Made by a program: the position numbers and the translations under genes. Under the pieces are notes generated by a model. It saw nothing but the letters and a program-made list of their open reading frames with translations, was not told the DNA's origin and did not search any database. From the NCBI GenBank assembly GCA_001910725.1, contig MJGA01000004.1, forward strand, positions 1,612,001-1,676,000: a stretch of DNA of 64,000 nt, read 5' to 3'. Below are positions 1 through 12,231 of this stretch, one piece after another. This DNA is from Phanerodontia chrysosporium (taxonomy: Eukaryota > Basidiomycota > Agaricomycetes > Polyporales > Phanerochaetaceae). Each line of letters starts with the position of its first letter. Position 1 is the stretch's first letter.

Positions 1-835
1 CCAGAGAACTCACGTCGTCGCACAAAGCTGACACTAGAACCAGCCTCTGTGATTAGACCTGGAGTATATTTGTTAACGACCTGCCCCAGCGATACACATT
101 GAACTCACCGAGTAAAGAGAAAGGAACAGACATGTAGACATTAGGCATGCAATAGATAAAATCAAATTGGCCTAGGAAACCTGTGGCGGTTTTTAGCTCC
201 ATGTCATCTGCATTTTCTCAGACGAGCATACCAGCTGCGATACCTGAAATATACTGTAAGTAGGTGTCTTGCGTGCAGAAGTTGGAGACTTACCAAATAC
301 CGGTCCATTGACAGCTGCCACGAGTAGTTTCTTGTGGGTATACAGCTACGCACAGTTAAGGATCAAGGGACTCCGGAACGCCAAGAGCCCTACTTACAGC
401 ATGCGTAACGTCTGTATTCGCCCGCGCGACTCGAGTGAGCAGCACTTGCCGCACAGTCTCCTGTGCGCTCATGCTACCGGTGACATCGGTGCCTCTGCAG
501 TACGCCATGAGCAGGCATCGACTTGCGCTTCACAAATTCACTCACGAGCAGAAGAACTTGCCCATTGCTATGCGAGGGTCAGCAGGGTCCTCAAGCGCGT
601 CATGACATGGGAACACACCTTGCCAGACAGTCACGATGACATCGTCCCTCTGGTCGATAGCGTGCAGTGCCTCGGCAAACGCATCATAATCTAGAGGGAT
701 AGGTTAGGCTCTGTGGTCCTATCACCGGGTGTATGGCGACGCACCGTCGGGTGTGATCGCATTGTAGGATTTTGGCCTGTTAAAGGTGATAGTGGCAATG
801 CCTTGCGAGATCTCTACATTCACCCCGGGCTTCAT
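1..835 (-). CDS. enoyl-CoA hydratase/isomerase family protein, 3' part cut off by the window edge
   Basis: Six exons can be joined on the minus strand from an ATG at 835: an N-terminus ending ITFNRPKSYNAITPD, then YDAFAEALHAIDQRDD, WQAMGKFFCSGTDVTG, KKLLVAAVNGPVFG, a segment with FDFIYCMPNVYMSVPFS, and GLITEAGSSVSFVRR, where the window ends. The FxRPxxxNA start, the GKFFCSGTD oxyanion-hole region and the NGPVxG helix are hallmarks of the crotonase fold. The EAGSS stretch fits the fungal peroxisomal delta3,delta2-enoyl-CoA isomerase (Eci1-like) branch, which shifts double bonds during beta-oxidation of unsaturated fatty acids. The C-terminus, where a peroxisomal targeting signal would sit, is outside the window. 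The exon around 180-240 is the least certain. Introns are about 40-85 bp with GTNNGT donors. Family assignment is confident; isomerase versus hydratase is inference. Confidence 0.85.
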
Positions 836-1495
836 GGCGCGATTTGGTTGACAGACTGTATGGCGACTGCCTAGTAAGTGGACTGCGGTCTAGGACACGT
901 CAAGAGCGGGCGAAGCCGACGATATGGGGGTGGTGAAGAATGGAAAGTGGGTGTAGGAAGGGGTTGGGTGCTCATGGTGGCGCGGGTCGCATATATGTGC
1001 GCGCTGGACGCAGCGTGCATCGCGGCGTTCCATGCACCGGCATACACTCGGACGGAGACAACGACTTGCCGACTACCGAACCTACAAGAGACGCTGGAGG
1101 CGGTAGCTCACAGGATTGCCACGAGCCTTTGGCCTACTGCTAGTGGACAGCACAGGTTTGAGCACTTTGGGGAGGTGACGGAGAGTCTTGATGCCGACCA
1201 CTCATGGGATACTACGACCTCACTCGACTCGCGATGCCTCGACGGTGCTCTTGGGACCGACGACAAGCTTGAGAATAGGGCAAGGCTAGGCACAGGGTCG
1301 CGCCTGCTAAGGTGTGATGTCCATCCGTGGCATCAGAGATATTGGGCGAGTGCGGATGCGCTCAGAGCCCAGCGTCGATAGCGAACAGGACGGCGACAAG
1401 GGCGAGGGCGGGAGCCACGTGGGAGAACGCTCACGTGCGTTGACGCGGTCGTGCCAGTCTGCCGCGTGCAGTCTCACGTTCACTCCTCCCGCCCT
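836..1495. other. divergent intergenic region between the isomerase gene and SFI1
   Basis: About 660 bp between two divergently transcribed genes. Open frames exist on the plus strand (about 878-1381) but are rich in Arg/Gly/His, lack splice logic and resemble nothing known. I read it as a shared promoter region. No clear TATA box was found. Confidence 0.5.
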
Positions 1496-4400
1496 ATGTC
1501 ACGGTTCCTTCCCCCGCGAGCCTCGTCTCCCCCCGTCTCCTCAAAACGCTCTCTTGCCGCTCTCACCGATGTCTTGGACTCTTCGAGCTCATCTCTCCTC
1601 CCCTCACCCCTGAGCTGGCCGCCCTTACACCCGACGAAATCGACTTTATCGATGCCCTCCTTGAAAAAGCGACGCCGGCTGCCACCACCTCCACCGTCTT
1701 CAAAGTCTATGACGAACTTGTGAAGCAGCGTCAAGTGGGGCATGACGAGAGCATTGCCCTCTACCACAAACTACTCAAGATCCTGACTCGCAAGGGGCGA
1801 AACTTTGGCGAAAAGTGGAATTCTGTCAAGCAGCAACTACCGCCCCGAGCCGGCCCATCCAGACTAAGAGCAAACACCGCCCCTGCTCCGCGGTCTGCAC
1901 CTCAGCCACATGCCCCGTCAGCACCCAGGGCCCAGATCCTGGCTCGTCTTGCTGGGACCTTGAAAGCCATCGAACGCGACGACGACGCATTCACCCTGCA
2001 TTCCCACCAGGATGACGCTACTGATGCTACGCAGAGCGAAGCAGCCACGGAGACAGAGACGGAGGCAGACCACACATTCCGCCCACTCCCCGTCCGAACC
2101 ACTGCGACAGCACGCCGCTCTGTGTCACCTTCACTGACAATGACCACAAACTCGCTGGGCCTGAGCACGGCTCCCCAACCCGTCGCCAGCAGTGCCCGTA
2201 GCAGGACACTTGCCTATCAGGCGGCCTTGAAACGCGCCTTCCCCTCGCGGGCCCCGGCGACATGGGACGCAGAAACATCAGAAGCCACGGCTGACACGGC
2301 TCGCGCGTCGTCCTCCATACCTCCCTCCTACGGCGCGGCCACACGCGATGTCGAGCCTCCCCTCCAGTCTTCACCTCTCCGCGCCCTAGCCAAAGCCCAT
2401 TCCAAGACGACAGAGCCCTCCCCTGTGCCTCTGGCCCCGCAGCCGGTCCCAGCAGCAGCCCGCGCTGCCATCCTGCAGGCACGGGAACGGCGCGGCGGCG
2501 TGCTTAACGAGGACGAGGCTTGGAAAAAGATCCGGATGGCGCGAGACGAAGAGGAAGCCGACCGGTTCCGCGAAGACAAGCTTCTCGAGCGATACTGGGA
2601 TGTGTGGCGTGCAACCTACCAATGGGTCGTCGTACGTGTTCGCTGCGCTCTTCCCCCCTCAGCCCCTCGCTCACCTTTGTATGTCTAGCGGACGACCGAG
2701 CAGGTCGCAGACGCCCACGACGTCTTCGTCTTGCGTTCGGCGTTGTACAAGTGGCGCTGCCTTGCGGCATCGCGGCGCGAGCGGTACCAGCGCGTTGCGA
2801 CGACCGCAGACCACCGGCGGCTCAAGGCCGCGCTGCACGTCTGGCGGGCGCGCCTGCGTGAGCGGAAACAGCTGCGGTGGCGGCAGGACATGCGCGCGCG
2901 CATGAAGGCCGTGCGAGACAACCACGACCGCCAGCTCGTGCGCGGGGCGTACGCGCAGTGGAGGCAGGCCTATCGTCTGCAGCTCGCCGAGCAGCAGTAC
3001 TACCGCACGCTCGCGGCGCAGGTGTTCCGTCGTTGGCGGGCGAAGCTCGTGCAGGTGGACCAGGTCGAGAATAAGGGCGACCAGCTCGTGGCGCTCCGAG
3101 AGAAGCGGCAGGTCGCGAGGTTTTGGGACCTGTGGAGGAAAGAGCTGGCGCTGAGGAGGGCGGAAAGTGTGATGACGGAGAGCGTCGGTCTGAGAATCCT
3201 AGCGGCCACCTTTGACAGCTGGAGGAAACGATTGTAAGTCTTTTGGCGCTGTACAGAGACGTGCCGGCTGATGCTGCTGCAGACATGAGGTTCAGCAAGC
3301 AGACGACTTCCATGATCACCAACTTGTCAAGCGAGCATTTAGGTCGTGGAAAGCTGCAAGGGACCGGATACGCGTGGGTTTTCTGGACTACTGTATCGTG
3401 CGCGGGCCTTGAACTCAATGTCTCTCTTTAGGCCTTGGAGCATCGCGCAGCCAAGCACGAAGGCCGTCAGAATGAAGTGCTCCTACGCGCTGTCTGGCGC
3501 GTTTGGAAAGCACACGAACGCGGAAAGTTGCTCGAGGGTGTCCTGGATAGGAGACTCCTCCAGCGTGTCTGGTCTACATGGAAGCAACGACTGCAGGTGC
3601 AGCGCGCGCATGAAGGTACGTCGACTTCAAGGTCTACCAGCTGTCGTTCAGTCCTAATCACCACGACATAGACAAGGCACTTGCCTTCTCCATGCGTGGC
3701 TCCTCGGCCCTTGCCTCGAGCGCGCTCCGCCGCTGGCAAGAGGTCTACACCTCGCACCAGAACGCACAAGCATTTGCTGTGCAGTACTACAACACCCAGC
3801 TTGCATACCGCATGCTCATACAATGGCGGCTGCAGCTGCGCGCCCACGCGAAGCTGGCCCGGCAGGCGCGCCACGCGGAGAAGTACTTCGCGGCGAGGAC
3901 TGCGTGGCGCAAGTGGGTGGAGAGGGTGCAGGAGAAGCGGCGCGAGCGCAAGGTGAAGGAGTTCGAGGCGCGCGTTGCGGGCAAGTACCTCAGGAGTGGG
4001 CGCGCCGCGCGCAGCTGCAGAGACAGATGAAGCTCTCTGAGGAGGTCATCCGGAAGCGGGTCGAGCTGGTTCGTAACGTTTGTTGGCGTTGGCTGATGTT
4101 TTGCTCATACTGTGCCGCAGCGTATCCTCTCCAACGCGCTAAACCACTGGATAAACAGAGTGGCTGATATCAAGTTTCGCGAGTTCGAGACTCGGAAACG
4201 CTACGAGGCCGCTATCGTCACGTAGGTTCTTCAAGGACCGAATATAGAATGCGGACTGATCTTTCTTTAGGTCGGCCTTCAACAAGTGGAAAGCGCTCTG
4301 TATCCGGCATGTCCACGACCTCAGCCTCATGGAGAGCTACAAATACGTCAAGCGCGAAGAGACACTGCGCAAGGTGTTCCACCGCTGGCTCGCCGCTGCA

Positions 4401-5449
4401 CGCAAGGTGCGGAGCCGGCGACTGCTCCTCCAGCAGAAGGAGGAAGAGCTCAAACTCGCGGTCGTCGCCGGCGCGTGGGACAAGTGGCGCGAGCGGTACC
4501 TCGACATTCGGCTGCAGCCCGTCGCGGACGCATTCCTCGCGCAGCATGAGCGGAACCTCGTCTTCCGTGCGTTCGGCATCTGGCATTCGAAGACAAAGTC
4601 GCTGCCCGCTGTGCGCTTCCATGCGTCACATCTCAAGGCGCGGTACTGGGCGATCTGGCGAGATGCCATGCCCCGCGCGCTGCAGAGCAAGCAGGCAAGG
4701 GAGGTGCATAATAAGAATGTGCTTAGTGCGTAGCTTGCCTTGCACCGCGTCATTTGGAGGCTAACATTTGCTTCCAGCGAAAGCCTTCGAGAAATGGGTT
4801 CAGGCATACAAGACGAAGTTGGAGCTGAAGGCCGTGGCGTGAGTTGTCTGTCCAAGTCGTTCAGATATATAAATATTGACATTGCAACGCCAGTCGCGCA
4901 CGCTATTTGCGTCTGCCTACGGCGGCACCAAGACAAATTCGCCGCGCGCCACCACCAAAGCCCTCCAAGACCACTTCAGACTATCTCTCCGTCCCCGCAG
5001 CTGCATCCCGCCCGAACAGCCCAACCAGCATATCCGAAGCCGGACCGTCCTCACCCCCACTCCGACCCGCACCCGCTGTGCGCTCGAAGCTCTACCAGGG
5101 CGGCCGCCTGAGCATCGCGAGCCTGCTCTCGGAACGGTCGCGCTCGCCCGAACGCCGGCCGCCGCCGAAGCTCTCCACGCAACTGTCTACTAGGACGAGC
5201 CCGACCCGTCCACGGCTGTCCACGCGCGCGAGCACGGTGCGAGACACGAGCCCCGCCCGCTCCACGTCAACGTACGGCGGGGCGACGAAGCGCAGCGAGC
5301 CGCTGGCGAGCAAGCCGCCGAGCACGAAGGCACCAAGCTTGTATGGCGGCGATGTCGGGCGGGGCAGGCTCTGGCAGGAGCTGAAGAACGTGCGGCCGCG
5401 GCCGCGGCCGTCCACAGATGGCACCCGGTCGCGGTTTGGTGATCTGTAG
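1496..5449 (+). CDS. SFI1: Sfi1 homologue, centrin-binding spindle pole body / half-bridge protein
   Basis: Sfi1 is a long rod-like protein whose Trp-containing repeats bind centrin (Cdc31) and drive duplication of the spindle pole body. The N-terminal region carries a fungal Sfi1 signature (PELAALTPDEIDFIDALLEK, then GRNFGEKWNSV). It is followed by about 20 repeats of the pattern AxxxWxxxx, for example ALYKWRCLA, ALHVWRARL, VFRRWRAKL, FWDLWRKEL, AFRSWKAAR, AWRKWVERV, AFNKWKALC, AWDKWRERY and AFEKWVQAY. The C-terminus is Ser/Pro/Arg-rich. I see nine or so exons; the first intron is 2632-2688, others start near 3234, 3375, 3615, 4071, 4222, 4727 and 4839. The start at 1496 is tentative. Two frame breaks, each cured by one extra base, lie at a C run (1607-1610) and a G pair (3993-3994); they look like assembly indels. 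Predicted length is about 1,150 residues. Confidence 0.85.
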
Positions 5450-5558
5450 CCGACTTGCTTGGATCTTGTGCATACTATTTATTCCGATGTTGTATCTGTA
5501 TGTAGCTTGCATGGTTTATCGGTCACGTCTTCCCTTCAGTCGCTCGATGGATGCCGTC

Positions 5559-6896
5559 TCATTGGGATGGCTCGGCTTTGATATCGACTGGCGTGCTGCG
5601 CCTCTCGCTGGCCTGTCTTTCCTTCTTCACGATGACCTTGCCGTGCTTGGAGGGATGTTCTTCGGGATACTTCCATTTGGCGACGAGCTGCGACCATGTG
5701 AGATGACTGCAACGGTGGACATGAGCACGATACTGACGTCTTTGTCACCGCCCTCGAGCACAATGCCGAGCGACTCCAGGTGGTTCTCGTAGTGCGCGGA
5801 CACGAGGCTGTAGAAACACCGCTTGAGATTCGGGTTCTGCCACGACCAACCGCCGGACCTAATCCAGTCCCGCGACTCCTTCGGGAGCACATCGACGGTG
5901 TGGTCCTCGAGCGAGAGGTCGTACATGTTGATCTCGTGGTTGCAGGCCTGCACCGGGCAGAACCACGGCGCCCCGGGGAAGGGGACGGTGGGGGGCTTCG
6001 TGAGCACATACGGGATGGCACGCACGACAGCAGGCTCCGTGGGCTGCTGCGACGGCACGTAGCCGTCGTCGCTGTCCGAGTCCGAGTCCGGCAAGAATTC
6101 ATCGGAGGAGAAGTCCGCGTCCAGCATGTAGTTCTCCGCGTCGGACTCGTCTTCGCTCGACGGCCGGTAGTAGTCAGGCTCCGCGAGCTCGCCTGGGTTG
6201 TCGATGTACTCGAGGCCGGAGGATTCGTTGTCTCTTTGCAAATCGTCGTCGCCCCCTGGCGAGGAGGACCTCGACGTCCCGGGTGATAGCTGACGTTTGC
6301 GGCCGGCAGTCTGGTGCTATTATTTGCATGTGTCATGATATAGCGTATCCGCGGTAACATGCTGAACGCACCTGGGGCAGCGAAGCACTGCTTTCTCTAG
6401 TGGTAGTTCTGCTTTGGAGCACGCAGATATCATCCACGTCCATTATGTCATATTCGGGCGTGTCACTGTCCACAATCATATAATCATCTTCCATAAAATC
6501 TTCGAGGTCGTTCGGGTTTCTGGCTTGACTGTGACTCTCAATCCACCGTTCCCACGTCGCGGGGTCGAACAATCTGTTGTTTTGCTGCCTCTTCTGATCT
6601 TGGATGAGCCAGTCGCTATGTTGCAGGAATAGCTTTAGAACGCCTTGTTTGATATCTTCATATCTGTTCTTCTCTTCACCTGGCGCTCTAAAGCGCATGT
6701 ATTGCTCCGCAAACCAGTCCGGTTTTCGATCCTTAGGAGAGATATTGTCTCTGTTTCGCTTCACCGCCGCTCTCACCAGCTCCCTCATCTCATACGCTAT
6801 TCGGTAACGAGCGAGGTATAGCTGAGATCTGTCAGAGGTGAGCGAGTCCATGCTGTCAACGCAGAAATACCAGCCTCTGTCGTAGTTGTTAGACAT
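5559..6896 (-). CDS. hypothetical acidic protein, basidiomycete-type, possible zinc-binding C-terminal module
   Basis: Three exons: 6896 down to 6371, a second ending near 5731, and a last one ending at the stop at 5559-5561. The first exon encodes a helical, charged region starting MSNNYDRGWYFCVD. The second carries a long acidic run (EDESDAENYMLDADFSSDEF and following) and a conserved-looking block, APWFCPVQACNHEINMYDLS, followed by an HYENHLESLGI helix. The CPxxxCxHE and later H residues could bind a metal, but I cannot name a domain. Similar WxCPVxxC...HYxxHL proteins are, to my knowledge, common in Polyporales and of unknown role. It shares its frame with the upstream reading frame 6978-7524, separated by one TAG, so both may belong to one gene. 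Confidence 0.6.
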
Positions 6897-6977
6897 ATGA
6901 TGGCGCAGTTCACCCGAGTGTGGCGTACCGCCCGGGGTCGATCCATAAGCATAGCCCGCCGGGCACCCTCTCCTCGG

Positions 6978-7524
6978 CTAGGGTAGAGATACTTCAGGGC
7001 GTGGTGGCAGTGGTGTAGTCATGAACGCACCGAATAAGTATTGCGCTGCGTATTTGTAAGGTTTGTCCAGCTGGATCCAAACCCTGACTTTGTGCTTTGA
7101 CTTCAGGATCTGCCCAATGGTTAGGTTCGAGGTCGTACGATCGCAGCCGGCGACACGACGAGCTTTGGTATCGCGCTCTCGCAGCTCTTTGGTCAGGGCT
7201 TGGCGGCCTTCGGGAGTTAACCAGTCATCCGTCTTGACCGTGATGACGCCCCGGACCAAGACGCCATTATCTCTGACGAATTTCTTGTCACACTCGGGCT
7301 GTGTAGGCTCGCAGTAAGTGAGGCTGGAATAGTTGTCAGAGGGGCACGAATATGATTCGTATAACTACGTACCCGGTGGGCTTGTTTCCGCAGGATAACA
7401 TGACACTTGACAACGTCAAGACCGACTTTCCAACACTCTTGCATTTGTCATTGAAGATATCGTCAAACCAATATGCAGGTTTTCCCAGTGGCTCTTCGAG
7501 GAGCCTCTTGAGAGAGGGATCCAT
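6978..7524 (-). CDS. hypothetical protein, 165 residues, possibly the 5' part of the following gene
   Basis: Two exons, 7524-7373 and 7323-6978, separated by a 49-bp GTACGT...CAG intron, encode a 165-residue protein starting MDPSLKRLLEEP. It contains two Cys pairs (LTYCEPTQPEC and VAGCDRTTSN) and ends EVSLP before TAG. I do not recognise a domain. Downstream of the TAG the same frame stays open through PRRGCPAGYAYGSTPGG to the ATG of the next gene at 6896, so the two may form one protein interrupted by a stop codon or by an unseen intron. Divergent from the syntaxin gene, whose ATG is only 233 bp away. Confidence 0.55.
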
Positions 7525-7756
7525 GCAGCATAAAATCAAGAAGATATTCTTGAGATAATGGGCCGGGGACGGAGATGGCGGCCGTAGAGAGGCGGGCGCA
7601 CGTGTCAGCCTCCGGAAATGATCGAACCTCGAACGAGTTCGGGGTAGGCGCCTCTTTGGCTGTACGTCCGCAGGCTCCCTTGGACCGCTGCGTCCCACCC
7701 TCCCCCAGTTCTTCTGTTTTTGTGTGTAAATTATCGCTCTGTGATACCCTTGTACG

Positions 7757-9078
7757 ATGGCACGAGATAGATTGGCTCAGTTACGAGTACGTCTTCCTAT
7801 TCCTTCCGAGACATGTCGTTAACCTGCTGCAAAGGCCCAGAGGCAGGCGCAGGGAGGAGCCCCTCAGGATGTCGAGATGGGAAACATACGCCAACCTGAA
7901 TACATCGCCCCACCGAGCAACCAGGCATATGGGAATGGCTATGGTCAGGCGAACGGTGTCGACCCGATGTCCGCCTTTTACACTGAGGTCTGCACGCGCT
8001 TCGTACACTCTTCTCGCTCCGGCTAACGTACGCTGCCTGTTCCTTTAGATAACATCCATTCAAGACGCCATCTCTCAGTACAATTCGAATGTCTCGCGCA
8101 TCTCAGACTTGCACAGCCGAATCCTCAACAGCACCGACGAAAACACCAACCACAAGAATGAGGAAATTCTTGAGGACCTCGTCGCGCAGACAAGGGAGCT
8201 GGGTAACAGCATCAAGTCGCGCATACAGTCTCTCGAGGCCCAGCCCATTCAGCCAGGCCAGGACATGAGAATACGCAAGAACAGAGTGGGCACCTCCTGA
8301 TTATGCGACACTCTACACAGTCCCCTCACCCAGCTTCAGACAGACTTTGCGCGCTCGAAGTTCGTAGAGGCGTTGCAAAACTATCAGCAGGTGGAAAGAG
8401 ACTACAGGGCTCGGTATAAGCAGCGTGTGGAGCGTCAGTTCAGAATAGGTACGGTTGTTCCTGACATGCCTCGCGCAACCCAGACTGAGTAGGATTTTAC
8501 AGTCAAGCCTGATGCTACCCAGGAGGAGATCAATATGGTCGTCAACGACACCTCTGGCGGTGGTGATCAGATATTCGCACAAGCGGTATGTCCTACTGCT
8601 CTTCACACGACATGGCAGTGACTCAGCGTACCTGAAGCTCACCTCGTCAAGTCGTTACGGCGAAGCCCGCCTCGCTTACCGCGAAGTGCAAGACCGGCAC
8701 GCAGACATTCAGCGGATAGAGCGTACGCTAGAAGAGCTCGCGCAACTATTCAATGACGTACGTTACAAGCAAGTCATCACGAGGCCAGTGACTAACTCGT
8801 TTCCTCAGATGAGCGTGTTGATCAACCAGCAAGACGAGACCATCAATGCAATTGAAACGCAGGCTGCCCGTGTAGAAGATGATACCCGCGGAGGGTGAGT
8901 GTTCATTCTACACACAGCGAAGGTAGCTAACCCTTCATACAGTCTGGAGCAGACCGAGAAAGCGGTCGAGCACGCCCGTTCGGCGCGTCGCAAACGCTGG
9001 ATCTGCTTCTTCCTCACTCTTATCATTCTTGCTATCATCGGTATCGTCGTCGGTGTCACCGTCGGCAGATCTCATTGA
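7757..9078 (+). CDS. SSO1: Sso1/Sso2-like syntaxin, plasma-membrane t-SNARE
   Basis: Qa-SNARE for fusion of secretory vesicles with the plasma membrane, pairing with Sec9- and Snc-type partners. The start MARDRLAQL is joined to a Gln/Gly-rich N-terminus, an Habc region (ITSIQDAISQYNSNVSRISD and the block with SKFVEALQNYQQVE and QRVERQF), a SNARE motif (YREVQDRHADIQRIERTLEE, LAQLFNDMSVLINQQDETIN) and a C-terminal anchor (RKRWICFFLTLIILAIIGIV) ending VGRSH. About eight exons are needed. Two borders use the second of two nearby AG sites, giving in-phase joins at LQTDFARSKF and IVKPDATQEE. Length about 320 residues is usual. The zero-layer Gln is visible in LINQQDETINAIE. Confidence in the family is high; Sso rather than another syntaxin follows from the overall pattern. 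Confidence 0.92.
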
Positions 9079-9293
9079 GTTTTGCGTATCCATATCACAT
9101 CTTCATGATCTATGCTCCCGAATCTTTACGTCCGGGTAGTTCTTATTGGACAATCCCAGTTCTACGAAAGGATGACCGTGTATTGTAGTATTCGGAAGCG
9201 GCGATTTTCTTTGCTTTCGAGTATACCCTTTTAATTCCATTAATTACGACAACCCTACGATGCTGCAATCCTTCTACTTTCCCCTCTTCCTAT

Positions 9294-10222
9294 TTACTGC
9301 TGAGCATCCTGCCCCTTTGACCCTACACGAGAAATGAAACCTCTGACTAGTTCATGATATTTATCTTCCAACAAGACGCCGTTGTGATCGTCCGATGTGA
9401 GTTTCAGGTAACTCTCGACGTTGGCTTGGAGGCCCTTCAGATGCTGTACCATCGTCTCGCTCTGCAGCACATCCACGAGTGGATCCTTCGGAGAATGAAG
9501 GATGAGCCACTGTATCTCTTCTGCGCTTGAGCGTAAGTCGTAGCGGGACACGCTGTACATGGCATACATCGCGTCCTCGCCGAACGTATTCGCAATGAAC
9601 CAGTCTTTGTAGGACGGAAACGACTGGAGGAGGAGATCGATATCGTAAAGGCCTTCCGTCGCGATGACACCTCGGACGGCCGCCAGCAGCGCGTCGGACG
9701 GGGCTAGCGAGGGGAAGGTCTTCGGGGAATCGGCGGGTGGGACCAGGAGGATCGAGGCTATCATGTGCGCGGAGCAGCTGTGTCCGACGAGGTACAGCTG
9801 CGATGGGTCGTATTGTGGATGCTTGGGGCCGCAGGGACCCTCCCAGCGGAGCGCGAACTCGAGGAACGCGAGGAGGTCCTCAGCGTGCGCGGGATGCTTC
9901 AGGCCCGTCTCGGGCGTGGTCAAGCGGTAGTTCGGCACCGCGACCGCGCACGCCGTCTCGCGGGCGAGTCGCCGGGCCAGCTCGGAGTGCTTGGCCTTGT
10001 CCTCTCTGGATGTGACAAAAGCGATGCGTGTCAGCCGTCAGCAGTGCACCGCTAGCTGCGCTCAGAACTCGGGGGCGGTACTCACGAGCGCCATGCACCC
10101 CCGTGCACGAAAACTACGAGCGGTCTCGGTACGGGCTTCCCTTCCGGCACGTAAAGGTCGAAGTCGTGCCAGGTCCCGAAGGCCGAGCCCTCGACATATG
10201 CGATGTCTTTGAACTCGTTCAT
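9294..10222 (-). CDS. alpha/beta hydrolase, kynurenine formamidase-like (Bna7 type)
   Basis: Two exons joined by an intron at about 10000-10086. The protein (about 280 residues) begins MNEFKDIAYVEGS and carries the HGGAW motif (VVFVHGGAWRSEDKAKH), the oxyanion-hole signature of arylformamidases and related carboxylesterases. It also has a nucleophile-elbow motif LYLVGHSCSAHM with the catalytic Ser, an Asp candidate in HSPKDPLVD and a His candidate in SDDHNGVLLED. Kynurenine formamidase hydrolyses N-formylkynurenine in tryptophan breakdown and NAD synthesis. The HSCSA elbow differs from the common GxSxG by having Ala in the last place. Family is firm; substrate is inference. It lies 3' to 3' with the syntaxin gene. 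Confidence 0.75.
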
Positions 10223-10798
10223 GGCAGCATAGGATGAAAGATAACAGTGGATTCGAGGCCTTATCGCCACTAGTAGGGTCCACTACGCGGAGCGGCGTGT
10301 AATGGCCTTCACGCAATTGTACCCGCTGCCCTTTAGTCCACCTCGTCCCGGACCCTCATGAGAAAATATAACTTACCTTGGGCTGGTGGATGTTGCCTTA
10401 CGAAGTTGTTTGTGTGCGACGCGGAAAGCTGCACAACTTCTAGTCCATGCATTCAAGCCTTTGAATTCGAATCCCGCGTCGGTCATCAAGACACCCATAG
10501 GGTACAACAGGCTATGACGAATCATTGACCACTGGTGTCGCTATGGGACAGGAAGCAGCAAGTCTCTACATGTAGTCTCGGTTTCTATGAAATCACAGGA
10601 ACATGGGCAAGAATTTCGGGAAGTCCATATGTCGCTACGGGGCCAAATCAGAATCCGAGTCGCTATCTACAATGTACACAGCTGCAAAACTACAAGATAC
10701 GTGTCCGCAAGGGGTCTTCAATCGCCTCAAACCAGCTATACATAGCCGATTTGACATCTGACGTCGTGCGACCATGAACCAGACGGTGGCTCATTCGT
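10223..10798. other. intergenic region
   Basis: About 575 bp between the promoter of the hydrolase gene and the 3' end of the DUF4436-like gene. Short frames in all directions, none with plausible coding or splice structure. I see nothing else in it. Confidence 0.5.
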
Positions 10799-12231
10799 CT
10801 ACGACAATTCCATCTTCTGCTCGTATGCAAGAGCGTTGGTGAGGCCGTGTGTCTCCTTCCACTCCGGTTCCGTCATGGTGAGACACTCCGGCTCAGAAGG
10901 CTTGACTCTGAGGTGCTTCTGCTTGCGCAGCTTCTTCTCTTCTTCTGTGCTGAGCGCGACATTGACGACGAGGAATATCGAGCAGATCGCGACAATGACC
11001 ATCTGCAGGAAGAATCCCGCAGAGTCTACCAGCAAACGGTCAGCACTCGGGAATTGATGCGCTGGAGAGCTTCACTCACCAAGTAGAAGGCCTATACCAC
11101 GATAACATACACGATGAACGTGTAGTCAGCAGAAACTGTAAGAACGAACGTACCGAATGCCGGTGCGCCCACCCATAAGGCCCGCAACCCGGGAATGGTG
11201 ACGATGACTGAAAGCGGCAAAAGCAGGATCGACTCCCCGACGTCATTACCCTCGTTTGCGGAGAGCGTAATGTATAGCACGATGGCAGTCAACGACCAGT
11301 TGACGATGAAGAGCGACATGACGAAGAATTGCGTAAAAGACGTCCTAGAAAATTCCATCCTCATGTAGCGATTGTGGACGGCGGTGCCGTTGGGCTCCGT
11401 GAAGGTATCAGTGTCCTCAAGGACATATGGCGCAAAATTGTTAGTCGAGTCCACAGGATGGTACGTGAGGATTGGCAGGCTTTCGTTGGTGTCAGACCGC
11501 CGCGCGGTGACGCTCGAACCGAGATAATAAGTGTCGAACGGGTAGCCATATTGCTGATCCAGCCCATTCCACGACGAGATCTCGATGAGGTGCGTGGTTT
11601 GGAACTCATTGATAGCTTGCACACTCCAGATGCCGGGGTGTCAGACAATCCACGGGGATACGGCGAGGTACTCACTAGAGTGGTTCTTGTGTACTGTCCG
11701 CCCGCTTCGGGTTGGCGGTAGGGTCGTAGCTACCATTTGGTGTGGTCGCACTGAAAATGTTCCTGATATCGAGCCTAGCACACCATGAAGTAATGAAGAG
11801 ACGAACCCATCAATGAAGAAGTCGGCCGCTACGTTGAGTCGCCCACACGATGCGACATCGTAGGTCGTGGTTCCCGGCATCTGCATTGCCCCGCATCCTA
11901 TGATGAGCCAGGAAATCTGGACGGTGCGAGAAGGAATATCTATATTGTAGACGTGACCTATGAGCGATACCTGAACCGCAATTAGCAAGTCATGCAGTGC
12001 TCCGTAAATCAGAGTACTTACGCCGGTCTGGTTTCCGCCGCTGTAGAGGATGATGGTCCCCAGGTTGTTGTAGCGCTTTCCGACACCCAATAGGACACCG
12101 CAGAAGATGCCTACAAGACAGGCAATGATGGCCACCCAGATTAGAAACTTGACATGAAGGTTGAGGTAGTGATAGGTGTAGTGCGCTTTCGTGCAGAATT
12201 TCCTGACCCTGGCGAAAACTAGTGCAAGCAT
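10799..12231 (-). CDS. DUF4436-like multi-pass membrane protein (copy 1)
   Basis: Spliced from about six exons starting at ATG 12231 (MLALVFARVRKFCTKAHYTY). An N-terminal membrane segment (LIWVAIIACLVGIFCGVLLG) is followed by an extracellular or lumenal region with GHVYNIDIPSRTVQISWLII, then FQTTHLIEISSWNGLDQQYG, YPFDTYYLGSS and DSTNNF. Membrane segments follow in FVMSLFIVNWSLTAIVLYIT, ESILLLPLSVIVTIPGLRAL and MVIVAICSIFLVVN, and a charged tail ends YEQKMELS. The YPFDxY motif and the helix pair ending in a Leu-Arg-Ala-hydrophobic-xAPAFG turn resemble fungal DUF4436 proteins, whose role is unknown. A micro-exon of 12 nt (about 11082-11093, coding LLL) sits before the last exon. A clear paralogue lies on the plus strand at 33769-35126. 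Confidence 0.7.

Noticed and set aside
878..1381. 167-residue frame upstream of SFI1
   Set aside because: No family likeness, no splice pattern, and it lies in the divergent promoter of two confirmed genes.
4907..5449. Separate Ser/Pro-rich gene at the end of SFI1
   Set aside because: It joins in phase through the intron ending near 4890 and is the C-terminal exon of SFI1.
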